Assembly (NCBI GenBank): GCA_905250075.1
Contig: CAJNOP010000027.1
Coordinates: forward strand, 1,532,741-1,596,740
Direction: 5' to 3'
From: Rotaria sp. Silwood1
Taxonomy: Eukaryota; Rotifera; Eurotatoria; Philodinida; Philodinidae
DNA length: 64,000 nt
A program made the translations under genes and the position numbers. Under the pieces are notes generated by a model. That model saw only the letters and a program-made list of their open reading frames with translations. It searched no databases and was not told where the DNA came from. Of the stretch, positions 34,801 to 49,800 are shown one piece after another. Position 1 is the stretch's first letter. Each line of letters begins with the position of its first letter.

Positions 34801-37800
34801 ATATTTTCTCTATAAAATATTGGTGTTCAAAAAATCATATGGTTGTTAGTATCCAAGTTTGAACATGATTACAACGCAATCGATATTAGTCCCGGGTGAA
34901 AATTTTGTGTTCATCTTTTTTAGGTACAAAAGCAGTAACAGTCTTACATTCATGGCAAATTTTTTTTCTAGAAAATGTAGTAAAAGAATATTGTTTTACT
35001 ATCTGTTTTCATAAAATATATCTCATTCCTCGATTAGAACGAAAAAAAGCTTTATGTTCATTCTAATCATGAAGAAGATCGTCAATGTTTTATAATTCTA
35101 AAATTTAGTTAAAAGGAATTCATTTCATTAATGTCAAGAATACAATTATGTTCGTATACTCTCAGTCAAATAATTGTTTTTTTTTTCGAAATCAAAAAAA
35201 GATATGATTCGAAATAAGGAATGTTCTTTTTCAGGAACTTCTCAATGAGAAAGAACAAGAAAATCAAGAGTTAAGACAACGTATTAATTTATTAGAAAGT
35301 CAAAATGTCATGGTTTCTGGTGATGACGATGATGTCATTATGAAAGCTGTCGAAGACCGTGTTAAACAATGGAAAGTATGTTTTCTTTATTTTTCTTTTT
35401 CATTTACTTAGGGAGAAATGATCTATTTTAAGGATGTTTTTAAAGCAAAAGATGATGAAATCGATGATCTGAAACGAAAACTAATTAGTCTACATGATAA
35501 ATTACAAATTTATTCAATGGACGATCAAAAAGCTGATGTTACTGCTTTAAATAAAGTAAACAAAATAGAAATCAACTTAAATATTTTCTAAATATTTTGT
35601 CATCATTATGAAATGAAATCTTAGGCAGTTGCTGAAAAAGATCAACAAATATTAATGTTAAAAAGAAAAGTCGAAGAAGCAACCAATGATTTAATCAAAC
35701 AAACTGATGCTCTTGATCGAATGCGAAGTGATTATACAGGTACATAGACTATTAAATTTAATATATGAATGACCTGTAATTTTATTGTGCTATATTGAGA
35801 AATAAAAACGAGCGAAAATAATTTTCGATTTTAAAGCTGAGGAGCTAGTGCGCGTGATTGTCCTATATGAGAGGAGAAAAAGAGGTAAATTTGCCGACTA
35901 CCACTGTAAGTATAACCGTAATACACGAGAATCATGGAAAACCTATCAAAAATAGCTGAATACGACTTTTTTTTCGTATATATCGAAATACGAGTTTTCA
36001 TAAACAGATTAGAATGTACCAAGAATTTTATTTGTGTAACTCAAACATGATTGGGAGTCAATATTTGATAAAGCTCAACTGCATGAATCTAATAGTGTAT
36101 TGGTATGCTATATATTCATGGTGTGACATTATTTGCACAAAATGACTTCCATAAAAGATGCTTCATTAATTTATACGTACTGTGTACGTCCATTACTAGA
36201 CACAGCATTATGCATAAATGAGGAAATATACGTAGTCTGCAGAGGTACTTCTATTTTGAGTTTATATTTCTGGTCATAGGTAAGACTAGTGATGTAGATA
36301 AAAAAAGCCTAGTAGAGCTTGGACCATCTGGTCTTTCTTCTCAAGTTATGGCCACTTTACTGAACGTTCAGTCTGTTACAAAGTATCACAAGAAAAGCCA
36401 TAAAGAGAATTTTTTACCTAAAATTCTTCTCAACAATAGATCTCATGGTTTTTATAATACTCTGAAAGTTTTAGCCCAAAAGAATGATTTCTTCTTAAAA
36501 TACCATATGCCTAAAAATTAGGCTATTTTGGGAGCTCTTAAGTGGAACGAACGTTTGTTTGCAAACGTGTTATCTCGGAAGGAAAAAATTCATCTGTGCT
36601 ATAATTTTTAGGATATTATAAAGACCATGTCAGCCACTGTTAGGTAGACTTTCAAGCTAAAACTCCTTGTTATGATTTTGCACGGGATATACTGTAACAG
36701 ACTAACACTTCAGTAGAATGATCATAACTCGAGAAGAGAGGTCTACTGGCAGGAAAAATTTTAGGAGTTATATTTACAATATGAAACGTATCTATGAAAA
36801 AGAAACGAGCTCAAACGGAAATTATCAGTTCAATGGGTTTCCATCCTCAGTTGTGAAATGTTATATATTTCGTAATTCCACGTAACATATTGACACTAAC
36901 GTTTCTTTTTCCCATGAACTATAAGATTTCTGACGCTGACATTTTCAGTGATAGTTGACCTGATGAATAGATAAAATGATGAAATTTTCATCGCAAACTA
37001 CCAGACTTTAATAGAGTTATACATTAGACAAAATGAAAAAATCTCGCATGACATTTAGTGTGACAATTACATTTTCAAGTCTTGTTTCACAGTTTTTTTA
37101 TAAGCAAGAAGTAATACAATTGTCTTATTTTCTTAAGTTTTATATCCTATTTACTGCTTTCATTCAAAATCGTCCTGATCATTTTTAAATGGATTCTTCA
37201 GTCCCAGAATTATTTTCAATGTCGTATGACAGAAAGTTAAGGAATGAATTTACATCTGATATTCAAAAAAAGTATAGTAAAAGTCACGGTGAAAAATCTA
37301 TCGATCTCATTTTCGAAAAGTGTAGACTGTTGAGTATAAATTTGTCAAAAGAACAAATAGATTATACGATGTTTTTTAACAATAAATAGTAGTACAAATC
37401 TTTCTATAAAACTTTGTTCTCACAATATTTCAAGATTGGTTTGAAATAAATTCATTATTTCTTTTTTGTGTAGTAGTGAGCACTTATTAGAGAAGCCTAA
37501 TCTGAAAATAAAACATGAAAGATTGATTGAGACGAACTCGAGATATTAAAATTTTACGTATAAAAATATAACTGGATAATTAAGTTGTAATTTGATTATC
37601 AATATAATTAATACTATTTTTTTTTATCTGTTAAAAGCATCAAATGATCCAACAGCGATAGCAAATCGGTCACAAGCACTTGAAACAAGTCGTTTAAAAA
37701 AACAAGTAAATGATTATGAAAAAGAATTAGCCGAACGTGATACTCGTTTACATGATCTTGATAAACAATTAAAAGCATTCTTGGATAATAATTACGAGTT

Positions 37801-40800
37801 ACGAGATGCTGTACACGAAATACGTCAATTAAAAGAACAATTAAAATTAAAAGATCGACAAATAGAAGATTTAGCACAATATGCATCACGAAATGAACTT
37901 ACTGTTCATGAAGTAACAGATGAAAATGAAGAATTACGAGCAAAATTAGGTATGGATCCTCGAACACCAATGACAGTTGAACAACTTAAAACAGCAAGAA
38001 TGACTCGTACTGAAGCAAATCAAGCTGTTGTACAAGTTTTACAAAAAGAAGTGAGAAAATAAAACTCATGAAATTGGTAGAATCATAATATTTAGTTTGA
38101 ACAAAATATGAAATCACTGATGCTTTTCTTTTTATTATCGAGAGTCCGATAACTAAAGCAAATAAGTCATCTTATAGGGAATTTATTTTTATGAGTATAT
38201 GAATTATTCAGTAGACTTCTTAGTATTGTGGCTTCCTCCTTAATCACCGCGCCACATATACACTCGAAATCGAAATCTTCTACAGGATCAGTATAAAACA
38301 CGACTATATTGCAGACACTTGTCATTTGTCCTTCTTTCTTAGTCATTATAACATTTAACGGTTAACATCTTTTATCATGAACATCCATTAATAGCAGATA
38401 GTAGTTTACAAGTCGAAACAAATGTTGTTGACATTCCTTATTTACAATGTAAGCAGTTCGATTATATTTCATACTTAAATCCCACAGACATTGCACGAAA
38501 TCTTTTCTAACAGTAGTTGAAGTATAACAATGTTCGACAATTTGATTGACAATAGTTCAATTATTGATACAAATAGAATTCTCTATCTAACGTCAAATGA
38601 TTATTTATGTTTTAAACAAATATAAATGACCGTTTTAAAATAATGTATAGTATACATAACATCCTGACGAAATGGTTATCATTTCTATGTAGAACTCGTC
38701 AGATCTTAAATTCTTCGACTCAGTTGAACCATACTTCGATACTCAATAAAATTTTATAATCAGAATTGTACAGTCACCCTGAAGATACAAGATACTTTTT
38801 TTTTAATTTTTTTCTATTCGGTGACTAGTGTACTCTACACATTTCTCAGATGACTAGCGCCTACAGAGTCCAGAACCAACTCTCGGGCTCTATCTCTATA
38901 TGACAAGACCCCTAGAGCATCGAAGTATATAACTAAATACTAAAAAAAACTATTGATTAATTGCCTCCTGTGTTTTTAAAATATATTTATAAATGAGTGT
39001 ATTATAGTTTTTTCTTAAGATGAACAAAAAATAGATTTTCTGTTAACTGTTGAGGTAATGAATTATAAAAAAGAACATCAGATCATTTTTGAAATTACAG
39101 TTTATTAATTAGAAATATTTTAATGGTCAAAATTTTCTTTTATAAAATATTCTTAATCGTTTCATAGATTGAACGTCTTGAAGAAGAACGATTAAAATTA
39201 AAACAAAATTGTCGTCAATTAGCTCGTCAAGCAGGTGTACGAGCAGCTGAATTAGGTCTTGCTGGTGATTCTGTATGGATTGATGATAATGGTATACCAC
39301 GACCAAGTGGTACAACGGCTGATGATGCTATCCGTATAGCACGTAATGATTATGATCAACAATTAAAAGCTTCTGATGCAAATATTGATCAACTTCGTCG
39401 TGAACTTATCGAAAAAACCAATGAAAATCGTGCATTAATTACTGAAATTCATGGTCTTGAACAAGGTTTAAAAGAAATTGATGAACAATTAAAACAAAAA
39501 CGTTTTCAACGAGCAGCAAGTGGTGATCAATCATCATCTTATGTTATTCAATGTCCATCATTAGATAAAATGCTTCAAGTAAACACAAAAAAAGCCTATC
39601 TTTTTTTTTTAAATTAAATAATTCTTGTTTTTTTATATTTAGGTTCTCGAAAGTCAATCACTTACTGGTCGATACGATGGTGTAATGATGCTTAAAAGTG
39701 AAAATGATAAATTACTTGGTCGTATTGCTGAATTACGTGATGAACTGTATAATGCTAGACATGAAAAAACCAAATCTGATGTTAATCTTAAATTAGCTCT
39801 TGAACAAGTTCGTGAAAGAAAACAAATTATTTTTTATTATTTTTTAAAAAAACGAAAATACTTAAAATTTATTCTTTTTAAATTTAGAATGAAAAACTTC
39901 AACGTGACCTAAAATTATTTGAAGAAGCTGGTGCTGTTCCACTTGCATTTCAATCAATGAAATTACCTGATGGCTTAACACCATCAAGTCGAGATATTAT
40001 TTCATTACTTAATGAATATCTTGTTGATGCTTTAGCTGTATGTATTTAATAAGCAATGGAATAATGTCGAAATCCGTTTTTTAATATTTCGAACATCAGA
40101 TCTAGTCGTAATTTTTCTTGTTAGAAAGGATAAAGTCTATAGAGTAAAACAGGCTAATACTTTTTGCAATAGATTCGCTTTTTAATTCTTTACAAAATAG
40201 TGCATTTATTATTAATGTAAATGACATGCATCATTTTCTGAGATACACTTCAAACGAATAAGTCAAAAATGAACAATTTTCTAGAAAAACTTTTTCGTTA
40301 ATTTTTCTTTTGAATACATGCATGTTTCAGTTCTTGCATATTTATTTTCTTTCGATGTTGTTATTGTCTTATTGAGAGAATGTACGAATTCACTCTCAAT
40401 CGAATAGTTCAATACACTTAAATCTGAACTATGCAATGACTAATGAAACTTATTCTAACATCACTGTTGTGTACTTAATGAATATGAGCTTTGGTACATG
40501 GGTCTGTTGAAATAACTAATCTTTTTTTAAAGATGTCATTTCCATTTTTAAGTGCTACTGGCGAGCCATTCTCGATATATTCGTAGTAATCTCGGTCGGA
40601 AAGGATCGGCGATATCAGATTGGTTATTCCAGTAGAATGCTGCGGGAAACTGTATATTCATTAATTACACAACAATCGGGTTAAGACAAATTTCCCTCGT
40701 TCATCATCGAGGACCATTAGTCATCGAGCCATTCAATTTCAAATGAATTTCTATATTCTCTTACTTAGAAAAAAAGTATCATGAAAAGTAATGCCAATGC

Positions 40801-43800
40801 CAGAACTGAAACATACTATCAGAAAAACCTAACACAAAGTTGTATTAGAAAAATTATTCATCTTATACTATTCATTTATAGCATACTTCGAAAAACAATG
40901 CATTTTTAGTTAGAATAAAGGTATATCAAAAGCATTATCATAAAAATACTGAACGATCATTTTCTAACAGATAAAATTGGTTTGAAATTAGTCTCAACAA
41001 TGTTTTCGCATAGCATAAATTCGTTAAATAAAAATACCTTTACCCTACGTAAATACCCTCTTGACTTCGTTCTTTCAGACGAATATTCTAATGTTCTATT
41101 GCTAAAAGACGAATATTGATATTTATCTAAAGAGTCCGCTATTGCTGATTAAGTAATAGAGGAATCAATGATTTGATTGAAAATCTTTATTGTTATATAG
41201 GAAGTAACAGCACAACGTGAAATGAATAAACAACTTGAAGAAGGACTTGATAAATATCGACGAAAATTAAATGTTATTAAACATCAAACAGGTTTACTTT
41301 ATAAAGATTTTCATGAAAAACAACAACTATGGTCAAGTGAACGTGAACAAACCAATGAAGCAAAACGTGATTTACAAACTGAAATTGAAAAAAATCTTGT
41401 TAAACTTCAAGAGTTTGATGTAAAATTATGAAATTATATTTATATATATATTTTCTTTAATTTATATTTTCCTTTTATTTTTAGCGTCTGCTTAATACAC
41501 TAGAACAAGATGATGCTGAAGTTCGTCGTCGTATTGCAGAAGTAACAAGAAAAATAACGGTTTTACGTGTTAATGAAAAAGAATTAGCTAGAAAAATTCT
41601 TTCATATCAAGATATTGAATCAAAATTAAGAAAGGTCAATAAAAAATAAAAATTTTTTCATTTATTTTTGTATTTAAAAATAATAATAAAATTTCATAGG
41701 ATAATACAAAATTACGTACGGAAGTTATTGATATGGAAGTTGCTGTTCAAACGCGTTTAAACTATTTACAACGCTTTAAAGATACAGCAGCTTATCGTAT
41801 AAAACATTTACAAAAACAAGTTGAAGAAAGTGTACATCAAACAGAATTAGATAAACTTAATAAAAAATATGAAGATGTTGTTGAAAAATATCGAGATCTA
41901 CTTGAACAACAACATACATATATTCAACAAACAGAACAAACATCTATAGTATCAGTAAATATCTTTTGTTTTGTTTATTTTATAATTTAAAGAAAAAAAC
42001 AATGTTTGAATTTGTATAGGACGCAAATCGTCGATTAACAGATGAAGTTGAATTTCTTAAACGACAATTGCAAATTGATAAAGAAAAAATGCATTTATTA
42101 GAAGAAACAATGGAAAATCTTAAAAATCAAGGTTTAATTAATTCTGGTAAGAAATTTGTCAATTTAATTTCTACGTGCTTAAAACGTGAAAACTGTTACT
42201 AATCAGAGAGAGATAGTTTTTTTCTATCTACTTTGGGACAAACTTATTCATCATACTTTTACTTACGCTCTCCAGAACTGCAATAAGAATTAGTTCATAT
42301 ACTATAACAATACGTTATTCATTTACGGCCTTTGAAACAAAGAATACTTTTGTCTATCGATTACCTTGCGCCATGGGGTACTGCCTAGTGACAAGTTGAG
42401 TAGCTCGATATTTTCTCTACAACTAATACCAGCTGTATCTCTTGAGATAAGGCAAGTATGACGCTAATTTCTTGTGCCCAAACGCTTGAGCTCTTTATAC
42501 ACACTTACTAGTCACATGAGCAGGTGTGCGCCTCAGTATAATCAGCATGCTATCGAACAGATAATTGAAGAGAAGCAACTGTTAGCGACTTGTCCAGGGT
42601 CATTGCATAACTGATGATACCAAGGTTTGAACACAGTTTCTTGTGGACACATGTCGAACAAAATAGTCACTCAGAGATGATAGTGATAATACGACCTGTG
42701 ATTGCATATCAGTACCGTGTTTCGCAATCTATCAGGAGCGTTGCTAACATTTCTGTTGATCCCGCCTGCTATGGTCTATGGTGTTTCTATGATGATGTCT
42801 GTAAAGTAATCGATGCAAATTTCTACTTTCCATATATTGACACGTCTTTTCGATCATGTTTCATAAAAAAAATTCTTATTTTCAAAGTTTTATTTTCTAA
42901 AAATATTCATATTTAGGCTATGCTACGACAATGCTTCGAACCAGTACTACTGGTTCACTTGATGATGATAATCCAGGAAGTCTTTCACGTAAAATAACTG
43001 TTCTTGAAATGAAAGAACTTAATGAACGGCAACGTGCTGAATATGCACAAAAACTTTATGATCAACAACGTGTAACACTTCGACAAATGGAAGATCGAAA
43101 TCTTGAATTAGAACACAAATTTAGTGAATTAACTCGAATGAATCTTGAAATGCAACGAGCTGAGCGTGAATTACGTGATGAACTTGCGTATAGTGTGCCA
43201 CGAACAGTATCTGATGCTGACAAACGGTATGCTTTATGTTTAAAAACAAAATGTGTTCTTTTTTAACAATTTATGTTTTTGTAGACGTATATCTGAACTT
43301 GAAGGCATTGAAATTCAATCTAAACAAGAAATAGCACGTTTACGTGAAATATCTGAAGTAGCAACTTATCAAGTCGGAGCTATTAATGATATGAAAGTAT
43401 TAGATGAAAAAGAATTTCAATCATTACGCCTTCAATTACTTGATTTACAATCAAAATCAGATGATAAAAGCGAAATTGGTAACATAAAATTTCTACTAAA
43501 GATAACTCTTCAAGTAATAAATATATTTTGGAGATGAATTTCACTGAATTCAAAGAGTCTTATTGAATTGAGAAAAAGTCTAAGTTTTCTTTTTCAGTGA
43601 TAAACATTGTATGGAGTTTTTCAATAAAATGTCATAGATTACCTTTAATATCGACTTTTGAATTAGAACACTACACAAATAAAGTTTACAATTGGACTAT
43701 TTCATGGTCAAAGTATCAAATTTTCTTTTATCTCCTATCCTCAGATACTAATGATCAACAATTCTACTATGTGAAAAAGTTAACATTCTTAAAATGAACG

Positions 43801-46800
43801 ATTCTGTTGTTGAATACTTACCTATCTAGATTTGATCGGAATTCAATAGAATTCGATCGAAAGTTTCTAAATATTCAAGTAGATCACGTTCATTGAAACT
43901 CAATAACTGGAATTCAGTCGAAATTATCTGCATTCGATGGACTTTTTGTATCTAGCTGTGTCTCCGAATTATACGTACTAGAAAAGCTGACATTTTCATA
44001 ATGTCCAAATATTATTGAAAATTTTATTTCTGTTATGTTTGAATTCGAGACTTGAAAAGGATCACAACATTTTGTTGAAAATTGTACTAAAATCGATTTA
44101 ACTCCTGAAAATTTATAAGCATGAATTCTTTTAGACTTTCTCAAATTCAAGTAGAGTTCATATAATAAGTTAAGACTTATCTCAGAATCAACTAATCACT
44201 TAGAAAAATTCTCTCTTTCGAAAAGAAAAAACCTTATACTTTATCTATAGGTAAACTTCATCGTCATATTCTTGCTTTACAAATAAGTGAAGCAACATCT
44301 AAACGAAAACAATTACAATCAGATAATGATTTAGCTAAACAAAAAGCATTACTTCTTCGAGCTGAACAAAAATTAGATGAAAAAGAACAAAGTCTATTTT
44401 TTATTCGTCAAGAATATACACAACGTATTCGATATTTAAGAACAGCTTTACAAGTAAAATTTAATTAAATTTATTTGAAATCAAAAAAAAATAAATAAAG
44501 AATAATTTTATATTTGATTTTATTTAGGATTATCGTCATAAATATGCAGGTGCATTACCATTACGTGTACAAGAATCATATGCTAAAACAATGATTGATT
44601 TACGTAATGGTAAAAAACAATTAGATCTTGATATGAAAAAATTAGCCGATCAAAAATTTGATCTTGAAACACAAATAGCATCATATGAATTTAAACATAA
44701 ATCACTTGAAGAACTTTTAGCTACACTTAAAGATGGGCAAGGTAATGCACGTGTACAAAAAATGATTGAATGGCAACAAAAATTAGAAAAAGTTAAATTA
44801 AATGAATTAAGACATATTCGACTTAATAAACGTTTGGAAACGGATGTAAGTTTTGTACAGAAATTCAAAGAATTTGAATTAAACTTAACGATGTTTAATG
44901 ATCCAATGTAGTTACACGAAAAATTACCTAAACTTTAATTCTTTAGAATCAGAGTTTGATCATAAATATAGTATTTAAATTTTGATTGCGAGGACTAATT
45001 AGAACTTCATCGGTTTTCATGCGAAGGAGCTTGAAAGTCAACATTGGTTTGTTCTTCAGATAACGGTATCTTTACATAGAAAATAAGCCTCATGACGTTT
45101 AGAGCCATCATTTGATAGCTCGCTACTACTTCTATCACCAATACAAATTCTATGTCAATCATCTTTAGCTTGCTTGATTTATGAACTATTCTTTGGATAA
45201 TATTCATATGAGAGCTGTTTGGAAATAATCGAAAAATGACCTATATCTTCGGTTACTTCTAAACATTAATCTTGATATTTTCTCTAGCGATTACCCTGCT
45301 CTAATTGAGTTCTTCCTCAAAATATGACAATCACAACCATCGATGAAGAAGAAGAAATTCATTCTAAGACTGCTTCAAGCAATGAAGGTTGCCTCACACC
45401 TCAAGGTTATAGCAGATTGAAGCATCTTATTTGTCACACCATATAGACATGTAAATCTTTATTTTTTAATATGAAAATAGAGGTTAACTTATTGAAATAA
45501 TAGAAAATCAAAAAAGTGTCCAGATAGTCTTTTTTTGGATTGTAGGGAAATGCCAATGTTTCCATCGTAAATTGTTTGCATTAAAGCCTGTCGACCCGGA
45601 TTGTTGCTTATGATCAGCATCTACCGAACGCTATTTGTCGTCAAATTATTAGACAGAAGAATTGAAGTTAACATACTTTTTACCTGCTATCAAACCTTCT
45701 TGTGAATACTACATTTAAAGTCATACAAATAGAATTATAATGGATGACTCCTTTTTTCTACATTAAATCTCCTAACCTGAAAAGGACTATCTTAATAACT
45801 TTGCACGAGTTTTTTTTATCAAATATGTGATTGATTCTTCGATTTTATAGACAAATCTCGAAATTTACCATGGAAAAGTAGCAATCATTCTCACCTTGAA
45901 AAATGCTCAGAAATAAAGTTTTTTTACTTAAATCAGTATTCGAAATCTTATTAGAGTTTACAGATATCATGGAAAATTGGAAATAATCATTGTCGAATAC
46001 TTTTGGAAGTTCCTGTATGTTCTGATGGGTTCTTTCTTTTTTGACAATCTCATTTCTATTATCAATTAAACATCGTTAACCGTAATGAAAATAATTTTAA
46101 TAGAATATGAATATTATAGAAATTATTATATATATATATATCTTTTATTCACGTAGAAAGCACATTTGAATAAAGTAGTACAACAACTTGAAATAAATGT
46201 AACTGAACTAGAAGAAGAAAATGTGAAATTTGAAAAGGTATTGATTTATAATTTTATTTCTGGAAAAAAAATGTAACAAACTATACAAATAATATTAAAT
46301 AGGAAATCGAAGAAAGACAATTAATTTGGGAACATCGAGAATTAGAAATGGAAAGAAAAATCGATCAACTTGAAAAACAACAAAATGATATTGCTGATGC
46401 TGCAAAACGAGTAAGATTAAATATTTTTTATTTTCTACTTGATAGAGTTTTTTGAAATTTAGTTCGAAGAAGCTATCGGCAATTATCCTGATCCATCATT
46501 ACCTGTAGCTCATCAATTAGAACAAGCTTTACGAATCATTCGTGAAAATATACATCTATTAATGGAAGCTAAAGTACAACATCAACTTGTTGAAAAGGTA
46601 AGTTAAAAGACTCAGCTGGATTTGGTAGCCTATCTTGAATCAGAATACCATTAGATATGATTTGGAAGAATATTTTACGAACGTCCATGTATCGGTCGTT
46701 ATTCTTGAGTATATATGCTACTCCTAGATAATCTGTCTCTCGAGATGGTCTACAATATCCCTGATAAACTAATAAAAATAACTTGTGTAGAGTTTCATGT

Positions 46801-49800
46801 AAAAAACAAACCTGAATACTCGAAATAAGAATTTACAAAGAAGATAACAACAATAGCAGCCCTCCTTCCTACACTCGTACTCTTCTTTAAGGGTGCGAAG
46901 GCTAAGAATGTTTTACCATATATAAAGGAATTATTTATATCAATTCATCAGGAATACTGTATTGACTATTAGTGCATGAACATTTTTAACTGGACTGTTG
47001 AGTATTGTTAAAATATCGTCAATATATCAGACCCTTCATATAGGAGAATTGACTATCTTTGGAAACAATCTTGTAAGTTAAAAATGAGTCTCTGCTGTTC
47101 TGAAAGATCTTGTGTGTGGCACACATAGTATAGTGCTCGAGACTGTGCAATTTTTAACAAAGCTTCATGTCGATTGCTCACTTGTTCTGTGGCAAAAAAC
47201 TGAACACACTGCAATATTATATATAACTGTACTGAGTTTAGTCTAAAAATAATATTTGCATAAGACTGTCTTAGAATAGTTTGGGGCTTACAATATCTTT
47301 GAGTACCATATATATTTCTCAAGGATTATTAATCAGTATATACAATTCAGAACAGCAACGTTTGAAGAAAACTTGATTTCTTATTTACTATTCGATGTGA
47401 CATAAATTGCTCGACAAAATCCCATAGATGGTATCCTAGTTCAACATAAATTACCAAGTCCAATGGCGTTCTTTATTTTTGTCATTTCTAATAATTTTTA
47501 TTATTTCATATAGAGAACTGCTGAACATATTGAAAAAGTTCGTGAAATGGAAAATGCTATATTAGCTCGTGATAAAATTATTCATGAACTACGACTTCGT
47601 TTACCAACAACAACTATTCTTGATTCAGATAAACTTATATCAGATGTTATGACACGACCTGATGATTTTTCACGTTTAGCTGCTGTTCGAGCAGCACAAT
47701 CAACAATTGATAGTCTTCAAGTATATAAAATAAATTTTCATTAGGATTAATTTATATTTTTTTCTCTCTATAGGCTCGTATTATACAAAAAGAAGAAAGT
47801 ATTCGTAAATATCAAGAAATGCTTAAAGAAGCTCGAGATGATTTAAATAAACAAACACGACAACATGAAGAAGAACTTCAATTACTTAATGAACAGTTAC
47901 AAAATAAACGTGATTTAGATTTTATTCGTTTTAAAGAATTTGTTGAACGAGGAGGAAATCCAGCTCATTTTCATGGTACACCTACATCATTTGAAGTTAG
48001 TTTTATTTTTTGAAGAATTTATTTAAATTTTTTCTTTATGTTTTCTATATTTATAGTTAGCACGTGTACGTGAACTTGAAGAAAATGTTGCTGTACAAGA
48101 AAATACAATTGCACATTTAAATGAAAAATTACGTGAAGCACGTCGTGAAGCTGAAACATGGAAAGCACGTTTAACACAAAAAATGGAACAATTTAAACAC
48201 GATCGAGAAAAGTATAATAAAAATTTTTCTTCTTATATTCACTATCAACCGAATACTGCTGAATTCTATAGTTTTGATATGATAAAAGTTCATAACGAAA
48301 AAACATATTTAACTGTCAGAACATCTTTCAATTTCATATCATGCATTAGACTAGAATCTTTACTGACAATAAGCGATTTCTGAAACACTCAAAACCAAGA
48401 ACTGTGATGTGAACTATTGCCTATCGATAGATTTAATAGTCGTTCGATAGTGTTAAAAGACTTAATGAAAATGAATATGTCTTTTTCGAAATATTCAATG
48501 ACTAAATAGACTGAATTATTATCTCCTCCAGTGGTAAACGTTTTTTTTTTTTGTAGAATTCACATACAATTTCGAGGAAAATACTCAAACATCTCTCCCT
48601 CTCCACCGCAGATTTTAGTAACTGGTCTTAGAGGTCGTCGAGTACATTTCCATAGCGACCACACATCTAAATCGGTCATTTTAATGTTGCTTTCATTCGT
48701 AGTTGCGCAGACAAAAATAAAAAATTTGCATAGCGAACCACAATGACTGAAATTTTGAAATCAAAGAAAAAAGCAAGTAAAGCCAAGAGTATACAATCAA
48801 GGTACTAATATGTGTACTTTTCATAGTGAAGGAACGTTTGTTTTGTCTTAATGTAATTAATACTTCAACGTCTATTTGTAACTGTGTCATTTCGTGAAGA
48901 AATGTTATTATAGTCATTTATTGTTTCATCTATTTTGATTGTTGTCGTATTTTTGTTTTCGTCGACATAACATAAGAACAATAGTGTTGCTATATTATGA
49001 AAAGAAACATAATGAATTTTTTAGTATAAATGAATCAAAGTTCTATTGAGAGTTTTATACATTGGAGAATCCACAATAATTTAGTCACATTGAAAATGAT
49101 TAAAAAAATGATTTGGATATTTTCCTAGTTAGGTGAATCATTATTTTATAAAAGAAATTTATACTAAATTATCCGCTAGTTCATAAGGAATATACGAATT
49201 CCATATTTCAGCCCCAAAAATGATAATACGATAACAAGCTGTTCTTTTGAAATTTAATGTCTCGAGAGAAAGATATCTTCGTTTTCGTTGAAACTTTCAG
49301 GGCTATCTGATAACTATGAAATCTATTGATAGACGAAATTTTAGATCAAAACTCATTGTGTTTAGGTGTTTCAGAAACGTCTCGTTCTTACTTAAAATTT
49401 TACTCTGATGGACATAACTATTCATCAGTTAATCATAGACACATCATTTTACATTGGTCTTAACTTCATAGTGACCAACTGGTAACCATAACAAGAAGTC
49501 GAACGACATTAGACAGTTGAATATGTTTTCTCGTATGATACACTGGCAAAATATAGTGGTAGACGCCAGTTTAGAGCAGCTGTATTTTTAATTTTTTTTT
49601 TTCGATGGTAATATCAAAGCAGCATCTAAAACAACATTTGAGTAACTGAAAGGGCTCTCTATCAAAATCGTTGAATCTAAAAGCTTAAATAAAATTGCTT
49701 GAATAGAGATGTCTAGAAAACCAAGACCACCAAAACCAGTTCTCTAATATCTATTTGAAGCGTTTGAAAACAGTTTTATTTGATAGAGCAAAACGTTACG

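Noticed and set aside
37189-37389. 66-codon plus-strand frame inside a CEP290 intron
   Set aside because: Its composition is plausible, but it has no similarity and no fitting splice phase, and the CEP290 protein reads smoothly without it.
42614-42916. 100-codon plus-strand frame before CEP290 exon 19
   Set aside because: No similarity; it runs into the acceptor of exon 19 in a different context and is interpreted as intron.
48531-48746. Frame after a T-rich TTGTAG in a CEP290 intron as an extra exon
   Set aside because: No matching donor phase and no CEP290 similarity; the flanking exons join cleanly.
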